NCBI GenBank assembly: GCA_016703665.1
Contig: JADJBS010000006.1
Location: 310,001-374,000, forward strand
Reading direction: 5' to 3'
Source: Candidatus Defluviibacillus avedoerensis
GTDB taxonomy: Bacteria; Pseudomonadota; Gammaproteobacteria; Burkholderiales; Burkholderiaceae_C
DNA length: 64,000 nucleotides
A program made the position numbers and the translations under genes. The notes beneath the pieces are model-generated. The model saw only the letters and a list, made by a program, of their open reading frames with translations, was not told the DNA's origin and did no database searches. Positions 50,462 to 61,200 of the stretch are shown piece after piece; within the stretch, counting starts at the first letter, position 1, and each line of letters opens with the position of its first letter.

Positions 50462-53401
50462 ATGCTGACTTCCGCGCAAAGTCCGCGCGCCTTCAAGTTT
50501 TTGTTCTTTCAATTGATTTCTCTCTTGTCAGTCCCCTTCTTCACAGCACTGGCTTATGCAGCCCTCGGCTGGCTTTCGCTGAAGGCATCCATTCCTCCTG
50601 ACTACGTTTCGCTGGTCTTTCTGCCCGCCGGCCTGGCACTGGGCGTCAGCATGGTCTATGGCCTGCGGGCTCTGCCAGGCATCTTGATCGGCTCATTGAC
50701 TATTCAATACATGGCCAGCCAACAGGCAGGTGTGTCGGGTTGGTCCTGGTTGTTCGTGGTGTCCCCGCTTCTGGCCACAGCCCAGGCCTGGGCTGGCGCA
50801 CTGCTGGCCCGCCACTGGGCGCGATGCTATCCAGGCGCCCTGGACACACCGTCCAAAGTGCTGGTTCTGCTTTTGTTGATCGGCCCCGTCAGTTGCTTGA
50901 TCAATGCAAGCATATCGGTGCCCGTGCTTTGGGCATCTGGTGTGATCCCGACGGGCGGCGTCCTTTTCAGCTGGTGGGCCTGGTGGTTGGGGGACGCGAT
51001 TGGCACAGTACTTTGTCTGCCTTTGGTGCTGGTCTTCTTTGGTCAACCGGCTGCACAATGGCGCACGCGGCGCCTGACGGTGGGCCTGCCTCTGTTGGTG
51101 GCGATGGTGATGGTGGGGGTTGGCTTCTTCTTGGTCAAAGCCTGGGAAGGCCAGCGCCAAAGCGAACGCCTGAGCCGGGTCACCCATGAAATGGCAGGAA
51201 AAATGCAGCGGCGCCTGGATGCCCAGAGCGACAGTGTGCTGACTGTTTCACGCATGATGCAGATGCCTGGATCACTTGAACAGCATGAGTTTGCCGCGTC
51301 CGTCGAGCCGTGGCTGCGCAGGTACACAGGCACGCAGAACTTTGGCTGGAGCCTGCGCGTTGATGACCAGAACCGGGCCAAATATGAAAAGCGGTACCAC
51401 ACCATCAAAGGTCGCTCCAGCGACGGCAAAACCTATCCAGCCAATCGCAATCCGGATTACCTGCCCATTACACTGATTGAGCCGCTTTCTGACAACCTCG
51501 CGGCACTTGGCCTGGACATCACCGTCTTGCCAAGCACAGCCGAAACTGTCGCTGTGACCCGTTCCACGGGACAACCGTCTGTCAGTGAGGGTTTTCGCTT
51601 GGTGCAAGAAACATCTGACCAGCGCAGTGTGGTGATGTACCAAGCAGTCTACGAGACCCAATCGCCCGCCAAGGTCAAGGGCATTGTTTCTGCCGTGCTA
51701 CGAATGGATTCGATTCTGGAAGCTGTACTGGGCAAACTCAACCCAGACGAACTGCAGCTTTGCCTGGTGGATCGCTCGGCGGCAGTAAGCAACCGTCACC
51801 TGTCGGGGCCAGCGGCTTGCGAGTTGAATGAATGGACGGACAAGCATGCGTCAGGTCAATTGCCACTGTATTTTGGTGGCCGGACTTGGGAACTGAAAGT
51901 TCGCGCAGAAGAAGGCTTCCTGAATGACATGCATGAGTGGAGTGCCTGGGCCTTACTGGGTTTGAGCCTGCTCTGCGTTGTCATCCTGAGTGCATTCCTG
52001 CTGGTTATCACAGGCCAAGCCCACCGTACACAGGCGCTGGTGGATCTGCGTACAGCCGAGCTGGCACAGCTGGCGCACTACGACAGTCTGACGGGTTTAC
52101 TCAATCGCAGTCACTGGATGACATGTGCGCAAGCGGCGCTGCAGGGAGCCCACCGTCATGGTCACGCCATGGCCGTGATATTTCTGGACTTGGACCACTT
52201 CAAACGCATCAATGACACGCTTGGTCATACCTTTGGCGATGAACTGTTGCAGGAAGTCTCACAACGGCTGTTGCCTTGCCTTCGACGCGAAGACCTGCTC
52301 GCGCGCATCGGTGGCGACGAATTTGTGGCCCTGCTACCGCGCCTGCGTCGCATGGACGACGCCGTGGCCGTAGCCGAGAAGTTGCTTGCCGCGCTGAACA
52401 TGCCCTTGCAGGTTCAGAGCAACGAGGTCAGTCTTTCTGCAAGCATGGGCATTGCGTGCTTCCCCAATGACGGAGACACACTAGACACGCTGGTCAAACA
52501 TGCTGATACCGCCATGTATGCAGCCAAAGAAGCGGGGCGCAATGGTTACCGCTTCTTTGAAGCGGAGATGAATGCCAGCGTCTCGCGGCGCATGTTCATC
52601 GAGAACAACCTCCGCTGGGCATTGGAGCGTGAAGAACTCTTCATTGTTTACCAACCCCAGATAGACGCCCGCAGCATGCAGGTTGTCGGGGTAGAAGCAC
52701 TGCTTCGCTGGCGCCACCCGGTGGAAGGCCTGATACCACCAGATATTTTCATCCCTGTGGCGGAGGACAGCGGCCTGATTGAATCCCTGGGTGCCTGGGT
52801 GCTCGCGTCAAGCTGTCAGCAACTCAAGGAATGGACAGAGACGGGACTCACGCAGCTGACAATGGCCGTCAACATTTCGGCGCTGCAGTTTCGCAAGCCA
52901 GGCTTTGTGGCGTCGGTCCGTGAAGCTATTCAGCTCAGCGGCATTGACCCGCGCCGGATTGAACTGGAGATCACAGAAACCCTGCTGATGCATCCGCTTC
53001 AGGAACTGGATGACAGGTTGGACGAACTGGCGGCAATGGGCATGAGTTTTTCGCTTGACGATTTTGGAACAGGGTACTCCAGCCTGGGGTACATCAAGCG
53101 CCTACCCATTTCACGCATCAAACTGGACAAATCGTTTGTGACTGACCTGCCTGGCAACAGCGAAGACGAGGCCGTCGCCAGGGCAACGCTGTCCATCGCC
53201 AAAGATCTGGGCATGAAAACAGTCGCTGAAGGCGTGGAAACCACCACACAGCGGGACTACTTGGTGTCCAGTGGTTGCGACTACCTGCAGGGTTACCTGT
53301 TTGCACGTCCCATGCAAGCTGAGGACTTACGCCAATGGATGGCGACCTATACAACCCAGCTCACCGGGGCCACAGAGCCCACAGAGCCAATGGCTGCTTG
53401 A
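50462..53401 (+). CDS. MASE1 - CHASE - GGDEF - EAL cyclic-di-GMP protein
   Basis: 979-residue membrane protein. An N-terminal MASE1 sensor with about eight TMs (residues about 10-280) is followed by a CHASE-like periplasmic domain and a last TM near 510-530. The GGDEF domain has an intact IGGDEFV at about 616, and the EAL domain has VEALLRW at about 743, ELEITETLL and DDFGTGYSSLGYIKRLP. Both catalytic signatures look intact, so it may make or break cyclic-di-GMP depending on the signal. Its 3' end overlaps mltA on the other strand by 41 bases. Confidence 0.93.
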   Translation: MLTSAQSPRAFKFLFFQLISLLSVPFFTALAYAALGWLSLKASIPPDYVSLVFLPAGLALGVSMVYGLRALPGILIGSLTIQYMASQQAGVSGWSWLFVVSPLLATAQAWAGALLARHWARCYPGALDTPSKVLVLLLLIGPVSCLINASISVPVLWASGVIPTGGVLFSWWAWWLGDAIGTVLCLPLVLVFFGQPAAQWRTRRLTVGLPLLVAMVMVGVGFFLVKAWEGQRQSERLSRVTHEMAGKMQRRLDAQSDSVLTVSRMMQMPGSLEQHEFAASVEPWLRRYTGTQNFGWSLRVDDQNRAKYEKRYHTIKGRSSDGKTYPANRNPDYLPITLIEPLSDNLAALGLDITVLPSTAETVAVTRSTGQPSVSEGFRLVQETSDQRSVVMYQAVYETQSPAKVKGIVSAVLRMDSILEAVLGKLNPDELQLCLVDRSAAVSNRHLSGPAACELNEWTDKHASGQLPLYFGGRTWELKVRAEEGFLNDMHEWSAWALLGLSLLCVVILSAFLLVITGQAHRTQALVDLRTAELAQLAHYDSLTGLLNRSHWMTCAQAALQGAHRHGHAMAVIFLDLDHFKRINDTLGHTFGDELLQEVSQRLLPCLRREDLLARIGGDEFVALLPRLRRMDDAVAVAEKLLAALNMPLQVQSNEVSLSASMGIACFPNDGDTLDTLVKHADTAMYAAKEAGRNGYRFFEAEMNASVSRRMFIENNLRWALEREELFIVYQPQIDARSMQVVGVEALLRWRHPVEGLIPPDIFIPVAEDSGLIESLGAWVLASSCQQLKEWTETGLTQLTMAVNISALQFRKPGFVASVREAIQLSGIDPRRIELEITETLLMHPLQELDDRLDELAAMGMSFSLDDFGTGYSSLGYIKRLPISRIKLDKSFVTDLPGNSEDEAVARATLSIAKDLGMKTVAEGVETTTQRDYLVSSGCDYLQGYLFARPMQAEDLRQWMATYTTQLTGATEPTEPMAA

Positions 53402-54542
53402 GCCGCCCTGCCAGCTGCCCGGCGTCTGGTCCTGAGCCCACAAAATAGTCAGCCCTGACAGCACCGACGATGGCACTGCCAGTGTCCTGCGCAACAACCA
53501 GACGCTGGAGGTTCACCGCAGGGCCATTGGATGCAAGCCATACCGGCGTACCGTAAGGAATGCTTTGAGGGTCCACCGCAATCGACCTGCCTGCAGTCAG
53601 CGCTACACCCTGCGCACCGCGAGGGCCCGCTGTGGCGTCGCCAGGCAAGGCCTCTTCCCGGAAAAAGACGATACGCGGATTGCTCCATAGCAGGGACTGC
53701 GTGCGTTCTGGATTCTGTGCAATCCAGGCGCGGATGGTGGGCCAGGAACCCTCCCTCACTGCGCCTTGATCGATCAGCCATCGGCCAATGCTCTTATAGG
53801 GCTGATCATTGGTACCCGCAAAAGCCAGGCGAACCAAACGCAGGCTTCCATCGACTTCGGTAATACGCAAACGGCCCGAGCCTTGTATCTGCATGGACAT
53901 GGCATCCACCGGGTCAGCTACCCAGGCTATTTCACGCCCTGCCAATGCGGCGCGGGCCTAGGGCAAAGTCTCTATCTCCTGACGGGTGTACCAGGGCTTT
54001 CGACTGGCAAGATTGGCAGGAGCGCGATACAGGGGCACACCGAAACCAGGTCGTGCCGTGCGGTAAGCGTCCAGCGTGGGCTCGTAATACCCGGTCAACA
54101 AGCCGTCACCGCCGGCCTGAAGTGGCTCAATCCGGTAAGGCTGTAGCCGACTGGTCAACCAGGATCGAAGCTGGTCAGCGTCCCCGCTGGGCAGGCGTCG
54201 GGCTTCGGCACACAGTGCAGCAAAGACCGTCACGGGTTTTTCGCAACTGCGTAGCCAGGCCACCCAGGCCTGAGCCAAATCGTCTTGCGTCACACCCGGC
54301 AGTGCAGACCAGCGCACCGGCACCCAGCGGCTCTTGGCCTGCATTCTTGGCGCAGGCAGCTCTGTGGGTTCTCCAGGCCAGACCACAGCAGAAGGGGGCT
54401 CAGGCTGCCCGACCTCAGGTAGTGAGCCAGTGGGGTGCACGCCGGTCTTGCTTGCACAACCAGCAAGCACTACCAGCAACAGTGCCGTGGATGCGGATAC
54501 CCAGAAAGAGAATGATGGCAAACGGACGGCAGGATTGTTCAT
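53361..54542 (-). pseudogene. mltA: Membrane-bound lytic murein transglycosylase A, interrupted by amber codon
   Basis: 393-codon reading with one in-frame TAG at codon 195 (53958-53960), in the sequence ETLP-stop-ARAAL. No frameshift is needed: both sides read in the same frame. The N-terminus is a lipoprotein signal (LLLVVLAGC), then the MltA domain (GDGLLTGYYEPTLDAYR, GREIAWVADPVDAMSMQIQGSGRL); the C-terminal 3D domain has the catalytic Asp in VAQDTGSAIVGAVRADYFVG. CAG to TAG is the simplest single change, as family members often have Q, S or A there. If real, only a non-functional N-terminal half is made. Follows the response regulator by 29 bases on the same strand. Confidence 0.85.
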
Positions 54543-54571
54543 GTCACGATTGTGCAGGAGGCACCCACCGG

Positions 54572-55198
54572 TCAAGGCGTACGCAGCAAGTTCGCCAGCT
54601 CTACAGCAGACTTAACGTACATTTTGTCGAAAACTCGCGCACGGTGGACCTCCACCGTGCGCACGCTTATATTCAGGCGGTCGGCAATCAGCTTATTGGG
54701 CAAACCTTCGACCACACAGTGCATGACATCCCGTTCTCGCTCGGTTAAATCGGCCACACGGTGCTGCAATTTCGCTTGGATGCGCCGCTGCGCAAGCTGA
54801 TCGCCAGACTGCTTGAGTGCCTGCTCCACCCGGTCAACCAGTGCATTATCGGAAAATGGTTTGGGGCAAAAATCGAAGGCACCACGTTTGACTGCGTCCA
54901 CAGCCGTGGGAACATCACCATGCCCTGTGAGGAAAATAACGGGCAACACCGATGTCAAACCCCATTGCGTCAACTGCTCAAACAGCGCCAATCCACTCAT
55001 GCCCGGCATGCGCACATCAAGCAGCAGGCAACTCGCCTGATCGGGCACAAAGTGGGGTGAAAGTTTGGCCAGAAACGCATCTGCATGAGGATAGGATTCA
55101 CTCAGTAGGCGGCGCGACCGCAGCAACCACGCCAAGGCATCGCGCACACCGGCATCATCGTCCACCACATATACAAGTCCCTCTGACACCGGCTGCAT
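54572..55198 (-). CDS. FixJ/NarL-type response regulator
   Basis: 208 residues. Receiver with VVDDD at the N-terminus, phosphoacceptor Asp61 in LLLDVRMPG, Thr in FLTGHGD and Lys in PKPF; then a LuxR-type HTH (LTERERDVMHCVVEGLPNKLIADRLNISVRTVEVHRARVF). FixJ-like. Encoded 8 bases after the sensor kinase gene. Confidence 0.93.
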   Translation of the reverse strand: MQPVSEGLVYVVDDDAGVRDALAWLLRSRRLLSESYPHADAFLAKLSPHFVPDQASCLLLDVRMPGMSGLALFEQLTQWGLTSVLPVIFLTGHGDVPTAVDAVKRGAFDFCPKPFSDNALVDRVEQALKQSGDQLAQRRIQAKLQHRVADLTERERDVMHCVVEGLPNKLIADRLNISVRTVEVHRARVFDKMYVKSAVELANLLRTP

Positions 55199-55206
55199 CC
55201 GTGCTC

Positions 55207-57297
55207 CTATCTCAAAGGCAATGAGAATCTGAAAATCGTACCCTGCGGCGAACGTCTTTCAAATTCGAGTATTCCCCCATGCTGCTCAACCACCGTGCGG
55301 CACAGACTCAGGCCTAGGCCCATGCCCTCCAGCTTGGTCGTAAAGAATGGCTCAAACAGCTGTTGCGCAACTTCGGCAGTTATCCCCACGCCACAGTCTG
55401 TCACCGAAAACAGCACGCTCTCACCGGCACGCTCGACCTCCAGGCTCAGCTGGCGAAGCGCCACGTCCACCAATGCCATGGCCTGCATGCCGTTTCGTAC
55501 CAGATTCAGCAGCACCTGTTCGAGCATGGTTCGGTCGCACCACACCTGTGGCAGAGCCTGGCCTACACGGATTTGCACTTTGACCTCCAGCTTGGAGGCT
55601 TGCAGATTGACCAGCGGCATCACTGCCTCAAACAGAGCGGAAGGGTCAACCTGTTCACGCTGGCCTTCACGCCGTCGTACAAAATTGTGAACACTTTTGA
55701 TCACTTTGCCAGCGCGCTCGGCCTGCTCAGCGATGCGGGTCATGGCTATGCGCAGGTCTGCGCCCAGCGCACTGGTGCTTTGCTCCAACATATTGAGGCT
55801 GCCACTTGCGTAGCTGGAGATGGCAGCCAACGGCTGGTTCAATTCATGGCTGAGCAAAGACGCCATCTCACCCACTGTCGCTAGCCGTGCAGTCGCCTGC
55901 AGCCGCTCCTGGCTGGCACGCGACATTTCCTCGATCCGGCGCTGTTCGGTCAAATCGACAAAAGCACTCATCCAGCCCGTCTGTTCGCCCAGCGCATTGA
56001 TCAGTGGGGCGACGAACATTAATACAGGCAAACGCCGCCCATCCTTGCGCACAAAAACTGTTTCCACACCATCGCGCAGCTTGGCTTTGGAGGATTGGCG
56101 CTGGGTGATACCTAGCCGGATTTCATCGACTTTTTCTGGAGGCCAATAGGGGCTGGATGGAGGACCATGCGGGGCAGCTTCGGAGTCGGCTTGATTGTCC
56201 AGCAGCTCTTCCGAGCTGTAACCCACCATCTCGCAAAAGGCGGGGTTCACGTAGCGGATATGGCCCTGCATGTCGCGTGCCTGCAGGCCCGTGATGAGCG
56301 AATCCTCCATGGCTTTGCGGAAGGCCAGCGCGTCGGCCAGATTGCGCTCGGCCAGCATGCGCCGACGCATGTCTCGACCCAGCATCACTACCACCGACAT
56401 GAGCGCTATGCTGAGCACCGTGACCAGCGCTGTCAGCACATTCGGAAACAGGTCGGGACCCGTGCGGCGACTGTCCATGCGCAAGACCAATGTGTTGCCT
56501 GGCAGGTTAAGCAGTTGTTGTGTGGTGAATATCCGTGAGCCCCGACGGGCAGCGCCGTGCATGGCCAAGCGTGTGCCATCTGTCTCGGTAAAGGAAACCT
56601 CCTGTCCGCGCGCTAACTGCGGGCCCACCAAGTCTGACAACATATTCGGGAGCGAGTAGCTGGCGACCAGATAACCTGTGATCCGGCCCGAGGTCACCAA
56701 GGGCAGACAAAGATCCATGACCTCTTGTCCACTGCCCTCCTCTTGGGGCAGGAAATAGCTGACGGAATAGATCGGGCTGCTGGCGCGCCGCGCAAGAGAG
56801 CAGGTCTGCACGACATCAGACTGAAGCTGGGCCCGCGTCACCCGGCTGAACAGGCGTGGCTGGTAGGGTGAACTGACATTCCACATCACATTGACTGCGC
56901 TGTCTCGCCATTCCAGGCGCAAAAGCTCGCGCCGGTCGCGCAGCAACTGGGTGCTTTCGGCGATCCAGTTGACGCCTGTGGCACTTTCGTTTTGCAAAGC
57001 CTGCATTTGCTGCAGGTTGCGGGTGAGGGCGGTTCGGATGTCCTGAACAGCGTCTCCTGCATCGCGCTCCAGCTTTTCCTGCACTTGGCTGGCCTCATAG
57101 CGCCCAGCCAACCAGACAAGGGTGCCCAGCATCACCGTCACCAGAACGAAGAGCAACAGCCAAAGTGTGCCGCGTCTTCCCGACAAAATGGCCCAGGCAA
57201 GACTACCGTGGCTTCGCATGCGCTGCGGCAGCCACTCGATTCCAGCCACTTTGTGCTGGGTCAGTGTTGCATTGACAACTGAGTCAGCGGTAGTCAC
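55207..57297 (-). CDS. PAS-domain sensor histidine kinase (FixL/DctB-like)
   Basis: 696 residues, GTG start overlapping the nitrilase stop (GTGA). TM1 about 44-64, a large periplasmic sensor about 65-285 with a double-PAS-like fold, TM2 about 288-310, a cytoplasmic PAS (GLQARDMQGHIRYVNPAFCEMVGYSSEEL), then HisKA with LLSHELNQPLAAISSYASG and an HATPase with NLVRNGMQAM and GMGLGLSLCRTVVEQHGG. Resembles kinases that sense dicarboxylates or redox state. Partner is the downstream FixJ-type regulator. Confidence 0.93.
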   Translation of the reverse strand: MTTADSVVNATLTQHKVAGIEWLPQRMRSHGSLAWAILSGRRGTLWLLLFVLVTVMLGTLVWLAGRYEASQVQEKLERDAGDAVQDIRTALTRNLQQMQALQNESATGVNWIAESTQLLRDRRELLRLEWRDSAVNVMWNVSSPYQPRLFSRVTRAQLQSDVVQTCSLARRASSPIYSVSYFLPQEEGSGQEVMDLCLPLVTSGRITGYLVASYSLPNMLSDLVGPQLARGQEVSFTETDGTRLAMHGAARRGSRIFTTQQLLNLPGNTLVLRMDSRRTGPDLFPNVLTALVTVLSIALMSVVVMLGRDMRRRMLAERNLADALAFRKAMEDSLITGLQARDMQGHIRYVNPAFCEMVGYSSEELLDNQADSEAAPHGPPSSPYWPPEKVDEIRLGITQRQSSKAKLRDGVETVFVRKDGRRLPVLMFVAPLINALGEQTGWMSAFVDLTEQRRIEEMSRASQERLQATARLATVGEMASLLSHELNQPLAAISSYASGSLNMLEQSTSALGADLRIAMTRIAEQAERAGKVIKSVHNFVRRREGQREQVDPSALFEAVMPLVNLQASKLEVKVQIRVGQALPQVWCDRTMLEQVLLNLVRNGMQAMALVDVALRQLSLEVERAGESVLFSVTDCGVGITAEVAQQLFEPFFTTKLEGMGLGLSLCRTVVEQHGGILEFERRSPQGTIFRFSLPLR

Positions 57298-58151
57298 AGC
57301 ACGCGGTGCGTCAATGCAGGCAACTGCTGGCGAAAAGCCCGCAGGTTGCTGATATCAATGTCGGTCACCACCACGCCCGGCCCCGTTGCCTGTTGCGCCA
57401 GCAGTTGCCCCCAGGGATCAACGACCAAGCTGTGCCCCCAGGTTTGACGTCCATTTGAGTGGACCCCACCTTGAGCAGGCGCCACCAAATAGGCCAAATT
57501 TTCAATGGCGCGAGCGCGCATCAACACATCCCAATGCGCCTGGCCTGTTGTGTAGGTAAATGAACTGGGCAGGAGCAGTAGTTCTGCATTCAGTGCGCGA
57601 AAAAGCTCCGGAAACCGCAGGTCATAACAGATGCCCAGGCCCACTCGCCAAAGGTGACCATCCTTGGACGGCAAGTCAAATGTCACTGGCGCAGTGCCTG
57701 GCTGCAGACAACGGGATTCGTCATAGCGTTCACGGCCATTGTCAAAACTGAACAGGTGCATCTTGTCGTAGCGCGCCACACAGGCGCCATCTGGGGAGTA
57801 CACCAGCGTACTGTTGCGAACTTGCTGTCGAGCAGTCTGGTCCACCGCCCCGCTCTGGGCAAGCGTCAAGGGCAAGCTGCCACCAACCAGCCAGATGCCC
57901 GCGTGTCGGGCTTGAGACGCCAAAAACCGTTGGATAGGAACCAAATCAGTTGTATCGACATATCCAGACTCAATATATTGCTCCTGAATTTGTAGCTTAT
58001 CGGTATCTTTATGGCCCAGCAAGCAAAAATACTCGGGCAGTATCACCAGCTCGGCGCCTTCCTGAGCCGCCCGGCAGATCAATTCATCGGCCTGCGCCAA
58101 GTTGTCTTGCACAACATGGCTGGACACCATCTGGACGGCTGCAACTCTCAT
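57294..58151 (-). CDS. Carbon-nitrogen hydrolase (nitrilase superfamily, Nit/omega-amidase-like)
   Basis: 285 residues. Catalytic triad placed at Glu40 (LVILPEYF), Lys130 (RYDKMHLF) and Cys175 (GLGICYDLRFPE). The YDKMHLF and CYDLRFPE blocks are those of the Nit1/Nit2/omega-amidase branch that removes deaminated glutathione or 2-oxoacid amides. A 17-nt dyad at 57980-57996 is read in frame at about residues 52-57 (KLQIQE). Starts 75 bases after yhdP, and overlaps the kinase start. Confidence 0.9.
   Translation of the reverse strand: MRVAAVQMVSSHVVQDNLAQADELICRAAQEGAELVILPEYFCLLGHKDTDKLQIQEQYIESGYVDTTDLVPIQRFLASQARHAGIWLVGGSLPLTLAQSGAVDQTARQQVRNSTLVYSPDGACVARYDKMHLFSFDNGRERYDESRCLQPGTAPVTFDLPSKDGHLWRVGLGICYDLRFPELFRALNAELLLLPSSFTYTTGQAHWDVLMRARAIENLAYLVAPAQGGVHSNGRQTWGHSLVVDPWGQLLAQQATGPGVVVTDIDISNLRAFRQQLPALTHRVL
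57980..57996. repeat. 17-nt dyad inside nitrilase gene
   Basis: GCTCCTGAATTTGTAGC; read in frame on the minus strand as part of DKLQIQEQYIES. A variable surface place between conserved blocks of the enzyme. Confidence 0.55.
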
Positions 58152-58226
58152 GATTTCGGGTTCACTGGATGGGGTTGGTGAGATTGGCTTCGCTTGGCTA
58201 AGTCAGTGTCTTGGGGAGGCGCTGGG

Positions 58227-61200
58227 TCATTTTGATGGCTCCCCAGCCTTACGCTCCACCGGCGTGATCTTGGGGTCTGACCAAGTACCGTCGATGTGAA
58301 ACTCTCGGGTGGCGGCACTGATCAAGGGCTGGCGCAGGATCATCTGCGTGAGAAACGTCGTCAGACCAATGACCGGGTTGATCACACCCGCTACCAGCGA
58401 TGCTGTGCCCGCATTGATCTCGGGCACCACCACCACCTTCAGGTCTTGCGTCTCCTTGGCAATGTCGGCCTTACCCTCCATCAGCACGGCAGCGCTCACT
58501 CCCTTCATTTGCAGATTGTTCGTCACCGCAATGCCTTGCTCGATGTGGACATCACCACGCAGGAAGTCAAACGAGAAACCCTCGCTGAACACATCCCGAA
58601 AATCCAGCGCCAGCCGACGCGGTAGTGATTGCAGGCTCAGCACACCCAGCAATTTGGCGCCGCCACCCAGTGGCACTTTCAGGAACTGGCCAGTCTCCAG
58701 GTCCACATTGAACTGCCCCCCAAGGCTGGGGTAGTCCAGCGCCAATGGGGAGCCAATCCAGGCAAGCTGGCCCGCCAGCTTGCCATGGCCTTGACCCACC
58801 ACATCCTTCATGCCAAGGCGCGTGAGCAGTTCGCCTGCGTTGGCAATGTCCAACGTGTAATTCAGCGCAGTTCGACGCTGCTCAGGCAAGGACCGCCCAC
58901 TACGCTCGACTGGTAGCTCGCCTGCCGTCTTGGAAACGCCCAGCGCAGTCCAGTTGCCAACCGCTGAAAACTTGGCCTCCGGGACGATTACGTTGAACTT
59001 ATTCAACCGCCACTCCCGCACACCGCTGTTCACGCTGTCCCCTAGGGCAACACCTTGACTGCGATTGATCGCTTCAATCTCAACCCGACCCAGCCGCTTG
59101 CCGCGAAGCTCCATGTTCTCCACGACGATGTCCAGCGCAGGAATGGTAGCCGGCTGTTCGTCCAGCAAGGCCTCAACCTCATTTTGGGCACTGGCTGGGA
59201 TGTTCAGTCGTGACAGTCGAGCGTACACCCGTCCTGGATTGCCGCCCTGCGACTGACGGTAGTCGACATAACCGCTTAGCTCACTTGAATCCAGGTTGGC
59301 ACGCCAATTGATGCCTTCACGTCCTCCACCCGAAACCACGTCATGGAGGCTGTGTCCACCAAACTGCAATTCCTTAGCGCGCAGGGCAATGACCGTGGGC
59401 AGATAGGCCATGGCAGCAGGCGTTGCCCCGCTGCCTGAGTCGGCCGTTGGGTTGATTTTTGCCCCAGCTGCCCGAGAAATTGCCGCATCCCAGGCATCCA
59501 GGTCGACGGTTTGAAGACGAATATTGGCAGCAACGCCATCATCCATCATCGGAATGTTTTCACCGTCCAGCAGCCCCACACCAATACCGCCACGCAGAAC
59601 ACGGGGTTCCGTCCCGGCCAGATCACGCACAAACTGGACTGAGCCAACCCGCCCCAGGTCAACAAGCAACTGGTCGTGCAGCCGCGTTGCCGGAACACCA
59701 GCCCCGTTGGGCAACAGTGCGTTCTCGAACCGCAATGGCAAAGCGACCTCAGCAGACTTGTTTAAAGGCGGTGGCAAATTCAGGGCCAGACCTTGCAAGT
59801 TGCTAATGACGCTGATTTCGGTGACTCCACGCCGTATCCCCACCGACGCTGTATAGGCGGCAGATCCGCTGGCACTGTGCGCCAGGCGAGAAACCAGCCC
59901 CAGTTCAGTTGCTTGGCGCAAGCCTTCAGCCGTGACAGTGCCCTGGCCTTTGATCAGGATGGATGTCTCTGCTTTTTGCGGCCCCATCGCCGCACCGAGG
60001 GAACGTACAGTGCCGCCTTCGGCGCGCAAATCGCCACCAAGAAAAACGGACTGGATACCCTGCAAATTGAAGCCGGTTTCAGAAAAAAGGACCTGCCCCC
60101 TCACGCGGCTGAAAGCCGGGATCTCCGGTGAGATCTGTACATCGCTGTTTGCCAGGGTGACTGTTCCCTGAACTTTTGACTTTTCGATCTCAGCAATCGG
60201 TAAGTTCAGGCGGACGCGGTAATCGGCATTGCCTGTGGCGCTGGCCTTGGCGAGCGCCTGTCCTGTCCAGCCGTTAATGGGCGACCGGGTCACAAAGGCC
60301 AGCCCGTCCGTCACGGGTCCACGCGCATCCACGCTGACTTGCACAGCCAGATTGGCGCCCAAGTTCGCAATCAAACCCTCACCCCGAATAATTTGGGCCC
60401 CTGCAAGGCCGTCAATTTTGCCGGTCACACCTTTGACCACCAAACTGGTGCGGTCCACCACCAACTCGCCTGCCAGCTGGGTCAATGCAGGCCATTGCGG
60501 TGCGCCGGTACCCGTCATCTGGGAAGGCACATAGGCAAAACTGCCATTCTTGAAACTCGCTGAAATTCGAAATTCGCCCTTTTTGGGGTCACTGAAAGGC
60601 ATGTCATACAGATCCCCTTTGAGCTTAAAGCGCGCACCACTCACTCGCCCCTGCTGAATCGCGTTGCGCACATAGTCGCGCGCCACCACCGGGATCACCA
60701 ATGGCAAGTAACGGTGAGTCTGGACAGCTTCGCCACGTGACAAACTGCCCTGCAAGTCCAGCACCCCCGGAAAACGTGACGAATTCCTGCTGCCATCGGA
60801 TGTGCGCCAACTGCCCTGCGCCTCGCCTTCGGCGTCCTGATTGGAAAAGCTCAGGCGCTGAAGTTGAACATGGATGTGGTCTGCACTTTCTTCATCGACT
60901 TTGGCACCCGGTTTAGCGCCTGCCTTGCTCATCGAGGCGGATGTCACCGTCCATTGCAGGTCGGCTGACAACTTGTCCATGGGGACCACCGGCTCGGCAA
61001 AGACGCCCGGAAATGTCAGGCTGCCCGACTGAATGCTGATACGCCCTTTGCCCCCTGACTGGTTCAGATCGAAATCGACCTCTGCCCCGTGAACCCCTGG
61101 TGTTCCCAAAGCATGACTGACTTCGGTGTCAGTCTGGGGCAGCGTGGGCAACTGCCCCGCATCAATGTGCAAGTTGTGTGCTCGCCCCTTCACACTGAAT

